Of a stretch of DNA of 64,000 bases, positions 24,901 through 37,656 are shown piece after piece. The notes under the pieces were generated by a model. The model was not told where the DNA came from. It saw only the letters and a program-made list of their open reading frames with translations, and searched no databases. Origin of the DNA: Sipunculus nudus (lineage: Eukaryota > Annelida > Sipuncula > Golfingiida > Sipunculidae). Position numbers and translations under genes: made by a program. Each line of letters starts with the position of its first letter. The first letter of the stretch is position 1. The stretch is taken from assembly GCA_026874595.1 (NCBI GenBank), contig CM049321.1, positions 48,019,797-48,083,796 of the forward strand. The letters are read 5' to 3'.

Positions 24901-25980
24901 CTGACTGAAACAACCTGAAATGTCCCTTTTCCATGATTCTCCATAATTTTACATCATGCAGTCTCGTTAACACTAACGTGTTTTCACTACCGTGTATATA
25001 ATGAGTATTACCTTAATGCCTGTGTCTTTTGATTAACCAATATGACTTATATGATCTTTTATGTAACGTGAATAAAAACAATGAACACCCAGACCTATTT
25101 AGAAGTCATTTTGTCTTTAAAATATAATTATATTATGAATCCCCTTGGCCGCTAAGCCACTTGTTCAGTATACGTATTAAGTATCAGTTTCATCATTTAG
25201 AGATCAAAACTTAAATAAAGACTTATTTACTAATACTGTTATTTTTGTTATTAACAGTTTAATGATCCACTTTAAATTATTTTTTAAATGATATAATGAT
25301 TACTTGAAATTTATTTAAATACTTTATTGAATAAAAAATAGTCATAAGTTCATAAATAAAACCTCGCAAAGTGCTTAGTCACTATAATTCTAAAAATGAA
25401 TTTGATGAAGCCTTGAATTAAAGTATGCTTTTATCGTTGCGGTAATTTTAATAAAACAGTTTGACCAAACATTGGATTTTTTATGGGAAAAAATTAAACA
25501 TGCCCTGCCTACAAATATAGGCCTATAACTAATGAAATTAAGTGTTTTTAGTAAAGACTAAAGTGCCTTGCATGCAGCAGTACCATTCATATCTCAATAG
25601 CTCTATTAAGTGTACCTGCTGTCATATGCCATAACAAGAGATGGAATTATAGATGTGACAAGGTATTTGTATGGGTTGAGAATGGAAAAACACTCACCAA
25701 ATAAAGTTTTTTTTTCCATGTTGAGTATAAAGTAATCATGAATCGTGTTAACATGAATGAAAAAAAAAGATAAATTTCCCACATTATATGTGTTTCCTGC
25801 AGTATAATCTGTTTTTGGTTACAATTTATTTGTTTTATTCCTTTCTGTTCACTTCAAAATGAGATATACTTGTTTGAACAAGTGGCAGTGAATTCATCCA
25901 TATAACCGTGTTATTCTCAGATACAAACCTAAAACAAGGACAATTGACATGATATGTTTCTATATGGTATCTAGTTTTGT
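21950..25980. other. Gene-poor stretch; direct repeat at 24523-24775
   Basis: No gene is recognised. Within it, a ~95-bp block starting CCTCAAAAAGTACAAATTT at 24523 recurs at 24678 (spacing about 155 bp), each copy with TTTCAGGGATTATAAACTGG. About 24190-24250 (TTCGCAATATTCGCGAA, ATAATCGC) resembles 32935-33005 (TTCGCGATATTCGTGAAA, ATTATCGC), suggesting a small dispersed repeat. Confidence 0.45.
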
Positions 25981-26039
25981 AATGGTTTGTTAGAGGGGCG
26001 GCAATTTCTAACACCGCCCCGGGCGGCAATGAGGCTAGG

Positions 26040-26324
26040 TACGCCGCTGAAAATAACTGATACGAACATGTGTTCATATTGCAAAAAAGAAACAGAAACA
26101 GTCATGCATTTATTCTGTGACTGCTACACTGCTAAATCATTCTATAGACAAATAAGTCAGTGGGCAGAACACGCTGGAATAAACACGCCCGTTACTGACT
26201 CCGTTCTTTATAAATACAGGGTGTGACAAAGACAATGTCAATAAACTAATAATAGATTTGTAATTATTGCAACAAAAATATGTAATTTTTAAAAATAGAG
26301 AATCGGGTAACTTCTCATCGATTA

Positions 26325-26391
<67 letters not shown>

Positions 26392-26540
26392 ATGTTAAGA
26401 AATTGGAAGGATTGGAAAGAAGAGTGGCTGAAAGTTTTAACCAGATGTATTTTCATAAACAGAAGTGGGGTAACCTACTCCATGTATTTAAAGAGTCAAG
26501 AATTTTGAGAATTTGCTGCAGAATATAATTTTGAAATGTG
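26040..26540 (+). pseudogene. LINE ORF2 3'-terminal fragment (zf-RVT)
   Basis: The plus strand gives ITDTNMCSYCKKETETVMHL, with a C-x2-C...H-x3-C knuckle, then W-A-E-H-A-G. This is the C-terminal zinc-knuckle domain of an L1-type ORF2, similar to that at 11876-12097. After a (TA)n tract at 26327-26389 a reading frame with KLEGLERRVAESFNQMYFHK and QKWGN continues the same type of sequence, so the microsatellite lies inside the fragment. Stops are present; it is a relic. Confidence 0.65.
26327..26389. repeat. (TA)n microsatellite
   Basis: An uninterrupted TA run of about 60 bases within the LINE fragment. A second short run lies at 26573-26600. Confidence 0.95.
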
Positions 26541-26569
26541 TATAAATCTGTAGGTAAGAGTATGTAAAG

Positions 26570-26603
<34 letters not shown>

Positions 26604-26699
26604 GTGTACTCATGAATTCGTGTTTCTGCATGAATGTGTATATACTTGTGTATCTATATTTAATTTAGGTATGTATTGGGATCTGGTAAATATTACTGT

Positions 26700-26960
26700 T
26701 GCTGAAAATGAGCTTTTTCAAGAAATGGGTCCTGCGGCCAGACCTTTGAACCCTTGACCTCAAAAGCGAAAAGGTTCTTCATCAGTCGGCGGGATGGCGA
26801 TATGTGAAAGTTGAAGGGTTTTGACGAAAATGACATAGCTAAAAATGGGACCACACGATAATAAAATTTCTGACGAAAGGGCAGACACAGGGACGGACAT
26901 ATGCACGAACAGAGGCGTTACTATATCCCCTGATGAAACTTCGTTGTCGAGGATAATAAA
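26700..26960. repeat. Dispersed repeat (GGACGGACATATGCACG type)
   Basis: The string ACCCTTGACCTCAAAAG, later GGGCAGACACAGGGACGGAC and ATCCCCTGATGAAACTTCGTT, resembles a dispersed repeat with GGACGGAC runs and an AAACTTCGTT-type end that I know from mollusc genomes. Assignment is from memory of such sequences and is not tested. Confidence 0.35.
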
Positions 26961-28390
26961 TGATGGGTTACCATGAAATGATATAACGATTTACCATGAT
27001 ACTTCTGTTGCCTACGATCGCCATCTACTGGTCAAATCTGAAACAAAACTTTATTTGCCTGTCAATACTGAATGGCAGTTTTAATAGAAACAATTTTTTT
27101 TCATTTGAGTAATTGCCACAATTATTTGTAATGCTAAAAGCTTGTAAGTAATCTATTCAGTTCATCTGTTTAAGGTTTATTTTTCTTCTCACGACAGACA
27201 GACGAAACTGAGAAAACGGAAAGCCATTGTTACTGAGAAAAATAAAAAATGGCAGGCTCTATCAGTTCAACCTTTGCTCTGGATTATATAACATGTGTGT
27301 GTGGGTAGTGCTACTAATAAGACCCTACCAATGAGTTCACTTTCAGTTTCGTCAGCCTGGTGTCGTTAACCTTATGTCATGCCATGTGTTGTGAAAATAA
27401 ATATAAATACACGATATAAAAAACCGACACACTCTGAGGTGCACGTATGAGATTTGAGTTTTTTTTTAACTTTAGGATTACTGTATTTCTTATTTTTGTT
27501 CTTTAAAGGCTATTCCTCTGTAACAGCCTGAAAATAACAGAGTACCGCGTGTCATTTATGGCCTTCGCCAGCAGGGTATGCGTACACCCCAGTTCACGTG
27601 TGTGCTTGCATGCGTGCTTGCGTGTATGTTTGTGTGTTTGTTCAAAGCGTTATTCACTCAGTCATAAATGGAATCTCATGAATACTCAGGGCATTTCGGG
27701 AACGGATCTATGAAGAATCAATTAGATTTTGGTTGATTTGTGCCCTGTTAACGAACAATCGGACGGACAAAGTGTGATCGCTGTAGCCCATATGACTTCG
27801 AGTCGTCTGAACATATGATTAGATATCTAATAATTATATGATGATTTGATATAAAGAAATTTGCAAGGTCACTTTATAGTAGAGTGTTTACCTAATTGAC
27901 CTGTTGAGTTCGCAGTAATATAGAACAGTCAGTGATTCAGGTGACCGATGGGACGCTTGGACCTCCAGAACCAAGCGTTCGAAAGAATTTTCGATCACCA
28001 TAGACGCTTTCTCTCATGAAAGCTCTGGTAAATATATAATTTCAGTATAGGCTCATTTTATTCCTTTGCTTCTCGGTTTAAGCTAGATTTCATTGAAAGC
28101 TTCAGTTCTTTTTAGAGGAGTTTAATGGATTTATTTTGACAATACAGGAGTCTTTCGTACAGACTTTGTTGGTGCGACCTCCTGATTCTATTACACTCTG
28201 AGAACAGAGTAGGTTTTCTTTTCATATTCACTGATTGAAAACTATATTCTTCTGTTATGTATTTAAAGGTGCCCATTCCCCTACCTTTAGAAAAAGAATT
28301 TATGTGATTCTAGATTCTTCTGTGTATATTTTAATGATCTAAGGGTAATTCTGGTTATGAAGAGTTCTTATAATGCCTCCGTGAAGGATG
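26960..28390. other. No recognised feature
   Basis: I see no gene or clear repeat. A short GTGTGT/GCGTGC-rich patch lies at about 27595-27640. Confidence 0.35.
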
Positions 28391-28393
28391 TAT

Positions 28394-28549
28394 TGTTACG
28401 GGTTGACATAAAAGAGGACCAAACTGTCTCGCTAGTGAAGCTTGCCTTTCTAGCGAAGCGGTTGGTACGCCGGACTTGTGCGCCACCAACATTGGTTTGA
28501 CTCCGGGATCGGCCCAATGTTTTCCCCTGAGAAATTTGTCTTCGTAACA
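28394..28549 (+). repeat. TRIM 5' LTR
   Basis: 156 bp, TG...CA ends within the inverted TGTTACG/CGTAACA. It contains a tRNA-like stretch (TAGCGAAGCGGTTGGTACGC, then GGTTTGACTCC) repeated in the 3' LTR. Confidence 0.85.
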
Positions 28550-28553
28550 AAAA

Positions 28554-28571
28554 TGGGGGCTCGTCCAACGT
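28554..28571 (+). other. Primer-binding site, tRNA-Pro type
   Basis: TGGGGGCTCGTCC lies four bases after the 5' LTR. The same 13 bases are the classical complement to the 3' end of tRNA-Pro used by some retroelements; the last five bases (AACGT) deviate. Confidence 0.75.
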
Positions 28572-28669
28572 AACGGTAAACTTTGTGGTCCAGGGAATAA
28601 GTTCACCTAAGTGTGACTCCTGGGATAATTATTCTTATTCTGATGCCAGAACGCTCTTAAGAGGGGGTG

Positions 28670-28826
28670 TGTTACGGGGTGACATAAAAGCGGACCGAAC
28701 TGTCTCGCTAGTGAAGCTTGCTTTTCTAGCGAAGCGGTTGGTACGCCGGACTTGTGCGCCACCAACATTGGTTTGACTCCAGGATCGGCCCATTGTTTCT
28801 CCCCTGAGAAATTTGTCTTCGTAACA
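28670..28826 (+). repeat. TRIM 3' LTR
   Basis: 157 bp, with only a handful of differences from the 5' copy; ends CGTAACA at 28826. Confidence 0.85.
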
Positions 28827-28830
28827 GTAT

Positions 28831-30460
28831 AAAATTGTTAATCAACAATGTGTATATAAACACGTCAATGTTGTCAAACGGTATAAACGTATAATCTGAG
28901 GTGGAAAGTTGCATATAAGGGCGGTAAAAAGGGAATGCACTTGTTGCAAAACATTATTTGCAAAGCTCTGGTTTATATGACTTGCCGCTAGATGACTTTG
29001 TTGAATATGTTTTGATTATTTTAGCGGGCCTCAACATATTATAAACATGATGATGTTAACAAAACAAGCAGCCTGTGTGCGGTAATATCTAGGTTTCTAG
29101 TCTATTTAAAAAAAAGCTTTAATTATAAAAGATCTGATAGGTATTAGATCCCTTTAATTATCCTGCTTCAAGTTAATAACTTTTTATATACATGTGTTCG
29201 TAATACTCTTAAACAATATAAAGTTACTTACTCAGAAAAAAATTACAATTTGTTTGACAGGGTTTTTTTATGTGGCACTTTAGCAAATGCTTAAGCTCTC
29301 ACAAATAAAAACTCCAAGCTTCTGCACATGCGCAGTTTAGAACACTAACCACGGCTTCGACCTGTTTGTCAACATGATCACGTGTACCGTGTTTACTAAC
29401 AACTTAAGATAACAAGATAAAATAATACAATTTTGATAAGATTTCCTTTTTCATGCAGTGCTTTTACCTGTTTAGCAAAACAACTCTGTTATATTCATGC
29501 TTTTCCCGAATCATATGATATTCCTATCGGAATATACAAAGTAAGGTGAAAAAATCGCCCTCGAAAAAATGCGCCTGAAAATCCAACCTTTTTTGCCTTA
29601 TTAGTAATTTTCTCAGAAGGACTTCTGAGCAGATCATTCATATATACCCAGGGCAAGGCAGTAGTTACATACATTTTACAAATAAGGCAGGTGATTCATG
29701 CGGTTGTAACTCTGATGTTTTATCATTAATTTATTTGAAAGCATAAAAGACAACGGTGTTCTTTACAGGGTATGTCCATGGGTTATCGGATAGTCCCATC
29801 TATATCTGTAATCCTACGATAAGTATATAATATGTTATTGTTGGGCTTTCTGTGCTCAAGTTTTGTTGTCACGATATGTGGGATAATCCCAAAGTCCTAT
29901 TCATGTTTCGGTCTATCATAACTGTTGGACATAGAAATAACACTTTATTCTGAGAAGTCCTTGAAACATCTTCCTGGAGACCCTGGGTGATGGGGCTTGT
30001 TTGCTCATCCAAGTATAATGAATAATAAGTTATTCTACACAAAGTTTAGATGTAATATATCATAATAAACTTCTTCATGGAACCAAAGTCTTTAATTCTA
30101 GTTATTAATATATTTCATTTGCAATATGTAAATATTATTCTCTTGTAATATTGACCATCCCCCTTGCCAAAAGGTAGGGGAGATATATACCCCCTTCCCC
30201 CGACACCTATATTCACACTATTATGGATACAGTTGCTCATTTACATACGACAAACATGAAGTGTATTCGTTCACATTAGCAAATTATAATAATTCTTTAT
30301 ACAACAAAATCGACATCTGTTGGCGACGGCAGACACTATGAGTTCCGGTCCGTTATCTCAGCATACATAATGTATTTGATATATCTCCAATGATAAAAAA
30401 TACGATCATACGAAACCTACCATACGCCTACAACTGAGCGATAATAGGGAATTCGTTCCA
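28831..30460. other. Gene-poor stretch with two partial repeat copies
   Basis: 29405-29545 is a partial copy of the GCGGGCGG MITE family, in the same orientation as 42639-42950 (TTTCCTTTTTCATGCAGTGC, then CATGCTTTTCCC). About 30080-30212 matches the right half of the element at 47400-47816 (GGAACCAAAGTCT, then TTGACCATCCCCCTTGCC). No gene is seen. Confidence 0.5.
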
Positions 30461-30462
30461 TC

Positions 30463-30463
<1 letters not shown>

Positions 30464-30495
<32 letters not shown>
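30464..30495. repeat. (GA)n microsatellite
   Basis: A perfect GA run of about 32 bases. Confidence 0.95.
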
Positions 30496-30497
<2 letters not shown>

Positions 30498-30499
30498 TC

Positions 30500-33400
30500 T
30501 CAGTGCGATCTTTGTCTATATCCGTTTTATGAGTTGAGGGACACTACAGGTTTATGCACCTCTGAAGTTAATACTTTTGATAATAATAAAAAAAAATCAC
30601 ACAAAAAGCTAAATTTCTCAGGCATTGCTGCCACTTTTGTTACAGGCACCGATTGTCACGAAACATGGCATGCTAATTCGGTTTCAAAAATCCTCACACT
30701 CAAATCATTCATAGGTTAAAGTTACGGTGGTCATATCGGCAGGATCTGCATTTTGTAAGGTATAAAAGTATCTGGTGAATAAGAAGATCAATAAGATATG
30801 TGCGTGACAAAAGGGAATAAATCAAATTAATCTCTACATAATTAATGCCTGGGCTTTGGAATGCGACCAAAAATAGCCTACCAAATAGATTTATTACACC
30901 GAATCGAAATGGATCACACAGTTCTGCCTGGCAAATTTTGAATTACTGGGGAAGACTCTCGGTCCATCAACCAACTTCCTCTGGAGCCATAGGTACACGT
31001 CAGCCCACGATAAAATCCATACATACGGCAAATGCCATCACTGTATCTTCTTGTTAATGAAATGTCTTATTGGTAAGCATTTTGAATCTTGATGTTAAAT
31101 TAGGGTTTCGAGTACAGTAACAATAAAAAATGGATCTTTGATGTAAATTCATCCTAATCTACAAACATATCTTTTATACAACATACAATGTACATAGGCT
31201 ACTATGATTATGGTACTTTTTCATCACATTTTTTTTCATTGGTAAAAAAATAATATCGCAGAATCGTACTCGGAAGAGGTTGGGGGGTTAAGAAATCCTT
31301 TCTCCACAATGTACTTGGGATTCTCATACACCAGTGGCGTTGACATACATTGTAGTGAAGGAGTCCGTTAAGTATGCTGAATTATATGTTTCATGGTAAA
31401 TTACATGAGCATTAATATTTTGGGACAACAAATAGGTGATATTTGGTAAATATGCGCATGTGAAACGTAAACAGATGTCTTTCTCTTGAATTGTGATAAA
31501 TTTTTATTTTGAAGTTGACCCTTGAGACAAAAAGTCCAAGCCGTCCCACAATCCATAAATTGGAAGAGATTCGCTTTGAGGAGAATTGACTGGGCGGTTG
31601 TAATTTTGCTAGAATATTACATTTCTGATCGCAACTTGATCTTTGGTTCGATGAAATGAATGTCAGTATTGGCTTCAGATAAAAAAATCCAGGTCCTCGC
31701 ATCTGATTTGACTTGGATAGATTGAATATTAAACCTCAAAAATACACAGAATGCTCATCAGATATTTAATCATGAGTGACACATTTATACTCCGTCTGGC
31801 AGAAGATGGGTTAAAAATAATACCACCGCAAAACTCATTTAGTTCATGAAAAATTTGGGTACTAAATACAACCTGGGGTATCAATCATCTTGAACACGGG
31901 ATGGCAAGCTGTTGTATAAAACACGACAGCAATTTTAAAAATGTAGCGAAAATTGGGCGTGGGATTACTGATAATACATTGACCTATTGATGGTTACTAA
32001 ACCGTAAAATGTTATATAACACTGAAACGACGTTTATGGTGCCGCGAACCACTGGTTTACTCCATACCAGATACGGCTGAATGCACATGCCAAGTTGTTG
32101 GTTTTTTAATGCCTTCATTGCTGTTTTCAATCAAATAAGACTTGTTTCTTTTATATTTATATTGACTATATTACATCACTTTTTTCTTCAGTTCCTTGAT
32201 TCTCTCGGCTGCCTCCGCTGATTTTTTACAGTGTTTTAAAGGAATACGCTTTTACCCGGAACGACGCAAAATTTGAATTAATATCTTTATAAAATGTCCT
32301 AACCCTTACTTCAAACATCAGTTTTATTTTTACAGAATATGTCAATATAAATTCTGCGATTTAGCAATATCTAAAAAATTGTGTTTTAAATGTTTAAGTC
32401 TGTCAACATAAAACTGATAAAAGAAATGTCAAAGACACTTGGTGTGAATTGCTTGCAAATATTAACCAATTTATTAGTGCAGGTGAAAATTGTTCAGTTT
32501 AGTAATACTAACCATGGTGTCATTTCTATACGACTGACAAGGGCCGTACTCATGCAGGCTGTATAATAATTATTGGGGACAAACTTGTATTTCAAAGAGG
32601 GATTTTTTCCATTTATTAAAATGATTACCAGTGTAAACAAACAAAATGCATAACTGGAATACTAAAATTAACAGCAATAAATTGAAAGCAAGGCCGTTTT
32701 TTTAACTTATACTATAACACACATGTTATGCATTATTATAAAATTCATTAGGCTACACATTTGGACGTTGTTTCCTTTAATTCCGTTCGAATTAATATAG
32801 CAAATACACTTTATCAATAACAAAGTTACTATTTTGCAGATTTTTTCTGAAGTCACCTTTTTAACCACATAAGGAGCTAAAGTAAACAAAAGTGTGTTAT
32901 CTAGGATCACTTATTAACTTGGAATACTTGTAGCTGGCTTTTTGTTCGGGGGGGGGGGGGGGGGTACATTTCGCGATATTCGTGAAATGAAAATTATCGC
33001 AAAATTAAAACTTAAAAAAAGTTAAGAAAATATACTTATTTCATAAATAATACAAAGAATAATATTAAACATAATATACCTAAACTGATAATGAACACTG
33101 ATTTTCCAATTCAAAATTTGGAGCTGGATGCACAATGAGATACCACGCTCTCATTTATCTTATTTCAGTTCTCAAATAACAGTTCTGTGCCCACCCTGGT
33201 GGTAGTACCCATGGAATCTTGCTAAACCGTGCAGCGGTTACACGAAAGGAGATTTCGGACCACTCAATGTTATAACCGCTGCGTGAGGAGTATTTGTGCT
33301 TTTTGCAGGAACTACTTTCGTCATTTATAATGATAGCATGAAAGACTGCTCTGTCTTCAACATTCCATTTAAACCCACAAGTTGCTTTTGTAAAGTACAG

Positions 33401-35100
33401 TACAACTAAAGGCCTCCCAGGGAAGCCCCGGCCCTCTGATCATAATGGAATTTAACTCTTAATTTTCTGAAATTGTTTTTATTGATAAAAAGACCGTTTT
33501 TACATGTTTGACATTGATAAATTTAGTAAAATAAAAATATCAATAATGCTGTTCTCACAATACAAAATAATCATAGACCTTTTCCAGTCTTTTATATACA
33601 GGGTTATAAACTGCTTCTTTCAGCAAATGTATCAATGATTTTATAGATATTTATCTCGCATAGATCACATGCTTCAACATCAATTTGGTCTTATTCCTCA
33701 TAATTACACAGGAAATAAATGAATAGAAACTTTATTTTTAGCATTCAGCCGAGGCCTTTATAGATTTTCCCGCCAAGTCCATATGTGTAAATCTGAAACT
33801 AATAAAACACATTGACAATTTACTAAGGGTACATTCTCAGTACACTGTATAGCTGCGTTTGCCTGGCGGCCGGTATCCCCGTATGCGGTTTTCGGCAGGA
33901 GAGCGCTGTCGAGGAATGTGATATAAAATCGCGCGGGGCATTTACTTGGCGGGCGGTAAATCAATGCTATATAGGCACGGTGATATCTAAGCCCACTATA
34001 GACAGCATTGCACTCGTAGGTCATTTATCTGGTAACCAGAGCCCATCGGTGATATACCCCGCCCTGTTTGCTGATTGATTTCCCAATGAGAATTCATTTT
34101 ACCGTTTTTAAATACAGCAATATTAAGGGAACCTAATCTGAAAAAGGTATATTGAATATAGACGGATTATAGTGCTCTATCCATAAACTATTCTTGTGTC
34201 CACCAATGTTTCGGTCTTGGACTGTTTTTCTACCCAACGAGCAATTAAAACAGGCTCATTGGAGGTAGTAAGCCGGTGTGGCAGGATGGTTTTGCCTTTA
34301 AACTTGTATTCAGCCAATGTGAACATATGGCGTCGCATAATGTACGTTATTGCATATTTTATGTTCCTTTAACCTAAAAATCTCGGGTGAGTTTGAATCT
34401 CGAAAAATGCCACACATTTCTAATGAGGTCAGCGTATATTAGTGATAGGAGACTAACCAAACCTTTGATGAATTTTCACGAAAATCACTGTAGATATTTA
34501 TCATCAGAGGTCTTCACCACAATTATATTTAGGAAAACGTGTTTAACTTAAAAGAAAATATTATGATTGATTTTCTAACTTGCTTCTCGTGGCATAAATA
34601 AAGATCAGTAAAGATTGTCAACTTATCAGCCATATATCGCATCAAATATAACATTTGGCTGTATCTATTCAAGGCTATCAAATCATACATGACAAATTAC
34701 AGGTTTATTCCCTTGGACACTAGAGAGGTAATTGCTTTCGCCGCATTCACCGGGGCCCTAAAAGACGCAATCAAGTGTTATAACTGTGCTGGCGCACGCG
34801 TGGCTCCACGGCATACAAAAACTGACGCACTCGCATAATCATTAGTGGCTCGGAACATATTCAACAGGCGCTTCATACGGAATCCCGGACACAGACCCAT
34901 TCATAGCTTAAGTATACCTAAACAACGCGACCTATCATTGGGAATTGGTTAAACGTCTAAGAAGGGGTCTACAGGGATGGATATAGAAGGGGGATAGCCC
35001 CCAACCAACCCTTTTGACCTCAAATTCTGGGAAATGGAAAAATTCACAACTGTTCTTTACATCTCGCACTATTTTCTTTCTTAAATCTCTACATGCGACA
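30500..35100. other. Long stretch without recognised gene
   Basis: No gene is recognised. A 17-base G run lies at about 32948-32964. The segment 33830-34060 is GC-richer than the rest, with CCTGGCGGCCGGTATCCC, GCGCGGGGCATTTACTTGGC and GGCGGGCGGTAAATCA, but no splice-bounded frame is evident. Around 34965-35015 there is a CCCCC-containing fragment resembling the ends of the GGGGCGTAGCC-type elements. Confidence 0.35.
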
Positions 35101-35240
35101 GTTATGTATAAATTTTACTAGCATTCCCGGCACACTTTTCTACAAGTGCCAGGGTGTTGCCGCCCTGTTCTGAGCTCCTGTGTGCCCCTCTAGGTTTAAC
35201 GCCAAACGTCATACCCGCTTCAGTGTTTTTTAACAACCAG

Positions 35241-35401
35241 TGCGTGCTTTGGGTACAATATTTGTTGCAGTTTGTTTGTTTGGCGTCAGTGGCAACACAA
35301 CGTCGACCTGGAAACGTATAATGTTTGCTCGGCATAATACCTTAATCGTTCCGGGCGGTCGGGTGGATCTTTGCGAATTTCCTCTGAATACCACCGCAAA
35401 A
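35241..35401 (+). other. Possible orphan exon (exon-like, uncertain)
   Basis: Bounded by TTTTTTAACAACCAG (acceptor-like) and AAAAG followed by GTAATA (donor-like), this 161-bp segment is open on the plus strand. It reads as a hydrophobic stretch ALGTIFVAVCLFGVSG followed by polar text with two N-x-T sites, as a secreted protein might. There is no ATG at the start; the frame upstream meets a TAA. The opposite strand is also open here, and the segment is less AT-rich than its surroundings, which lowers the significance. I recognise no family. Confidence 0.2.
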
Positions 35402-36177
35402 GGTAATATTTATCATTCATTTTCATCGATATCGTTCATGTGCTATTTTATCTGTACCATTATTATCATGGAGAACACTGGAATGTCACGCTTAAATATG
35501 TTTTTAAAGTTGTTCAACGTAATATTTTCTAAATTGATAATTTTCCACAGTTTCAATTAGTTTGTAGTACCCCAGTTGTAATGTAAATGAGGGAAATATA
35601 AATTTATTTATAAATAAAACGTGAATTGTAATATAACCAGAGGAGTTAAGAAAACTTTGAATACGTAAACGTGAATAATATTTTGTTCCTAAATTCACGA
35701 ATATAAATATATTTTCTTTAAATTTGACATGATTATTAGGTTACCAGGGTGGATTACATGCATACAAGTGTATATTTTTTTTCAGGAATTAGAAAATTCC
35801 GCAACCCATCGGAAGAAAAATAAAAACTTCAGTCACATGAAAGGAATTGCCGTCTTTCGTGAATGTTTACGTTTCAGCTTTTTGACGTTAAATTAATTAA
35901 GAGCAGTGCCCATATGACAAAGGACATCGTTATGTTTTGCCGGTCTTGCCGGTTTTGCCTGAATCAAATACCAAGTTACCCCTGCATAGCACCCCAACCC
36001 GAAGCTTTTTATAGTTATTGTTGTAATTCTCACGACTTATATTGTTCAGTTATTCAACAATCATTTACAAATTATAAGTATATTAAAATATTGATGGACC
36101 CAATATCAGAAATTGCAAAAAGGTATGCCAGTAAGAATATAGAATATATTCATTTAACCCATTTCATTGTTATATTT

Positions 36178-36495
<318 letters not shown>

Positions 36496-37199
36496 AATAT
36501 TGCCAATAAAATTATACTTATAATTATAATTACACCTATGATTATAATAATTATCATTTTTATTTGATGTTGTTGTTGTCAAATTTCTTGTGACTAAACA
36601 TGCAAATTGTACTCATGAATAAGGATTTTTTTTCTCAATAAACATACATCAATAAATGTTTAAGGGGACGATACGAGATCAAAGGGGATAGAAAGAAAGA
36701 AATTCAGATTACACTCGATAGTAATGTGAAATCAATTTACTACTACCCACGGTCATCTGGGGACAAATTTAACTCACAGGGGGGGGGGGGGGTAAACTGA
36801 AGCGGGGGTAATATCAAATTGCTACAATGCTTTCAAACTGGCGCAGAGAGACTGTATTGTTACGGTTTCCATCTTTTGTTAAATATATCCCCATATAAAT
36901 TAATATTATCGTTAGTAAGTCATAAAGCCTATTCCTACATCATTGTTTACATTATCTTACAACGTGAAAAGAATTTCAGAGCCGAACTGTACTATTACAA
37001 TTGATAAAACAAAAGATAAATGAGTAGACGATTAACAAATAGGTTAAACTTAATAACCAAACATACATATAAAAAACAAGTTGAAAATAAATAAACCAGT
37101 AAAATAAATAAATAACAACAAAGACTACAAGAACAACGAAAGTAGTGATAATAAGAAGAAAAAAAAAACAAAAACAACAACGACAATAATAATAACGAC

Positions 37200-37240
<41 letters not shown>

Positions 37241-37471
37241 TAATAATGATAATAATTATAATAATTATAATAATAATAATAATAGTGAAGACGATGATTA
37301 TAATATAGTAATACTAGTAATAATAATAATAATTTGCTGTAGCAGTAATAAAATTAGTAGTAGTATTAGTAATTCTGGTAGATGCATTATAATCAATAAT
37401 GGTATTATTATCATCACATTAATGTGTTACTTATGTCATTATTATTGTGGCATATTTCCTTTATGTTACAG
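36496..37471. other. Upstream region / 5' intron of gene A
   Basis: A G run (about 36779-36792) and (AAT)n/(TAA)n-rich sequence (about 37183-37335). No promoter was identified. The TTATGTTACAG ending at 37471 reads as a 3' splice site, so this stretch may be the intron between a non-coding first exon and the first coding exon. Confidence 0.4.
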
Positions 37472-37481
37472 CAGTAGCAGC

Positions 37482-37656
37482 ATGTCGACGACCGTCCACC
37501 CTGTTGACATCCAGCCCGGGCAGCCCATGTACAGCCAGCCCCCGGGGGTCGTTCAGCCCAGCGGCACGACAGTGATCGTCCAACAACCCCCGAGCAAACC
37601 AAGCAGCTACCTTGGCCTGGCTATATTCGTCACTATCTGCTGCAACTTACCGATAG
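37482..37656 (+). CDS. CD225/dispanin (IFITM-like) gene A, coding exon 1
   Basis: Gene A encodes 125 residues in three exons (37482-37656, 41228-41310, 41942-42061). This exon gives the start MSTTVHPVDIQPGQP, a Pro/Gln-rich cytoplasmic tail (about 1-42), then the start of the CD225 domain, YLGLAIFVTICCNLPI, with a Cys-Cys pair at residues 53-54 where IFITM relatives are S-palmitoylated. In this family the first hydrophobic segment is a membrane-embedded helix and the second a transmembrane helix; members include interferon-induced transmembrane proteins and PRRT/SynDIG-type proteins that influence membrane fusion and trafficking. The ATG is preceded by 10 nt after a TTACAG acceptor-like site. 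The donor is ATAG followed by GTAAGT, leaving phase 1. Specific function is not known; family membership is strong from domain order and matching exon structure with gene B. Confidence 0.9.

Larger units (their letters stand above)
28394..28826 (+). mobile_element. TRIM: miniature LTR retrotransposon, complete
   Basis: Two near-identical ~156-bp direct repeats (28394-28549 and 28670-28826), each beginning TGTTACGG and ending CGTAACA, flank 120 bp. Four bases after the first repeat is TGGGGGCTCGTCC (28554-28566), a primer-binding site of the tRNA-Pro type. Immediately before the second repeat is a purine tract AAGAGGGGGTG (28659-28669). The 4-bp sequence GTAT occurs on both sides (28390-28393 and 28827-28830) as a target-site duplication. 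There is no room for gag or pol, so the element is non-autonomous and must have been mobilised by another LTR element. The high identity of the LTRs implies a recent insertion. Confidence 0.88.
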
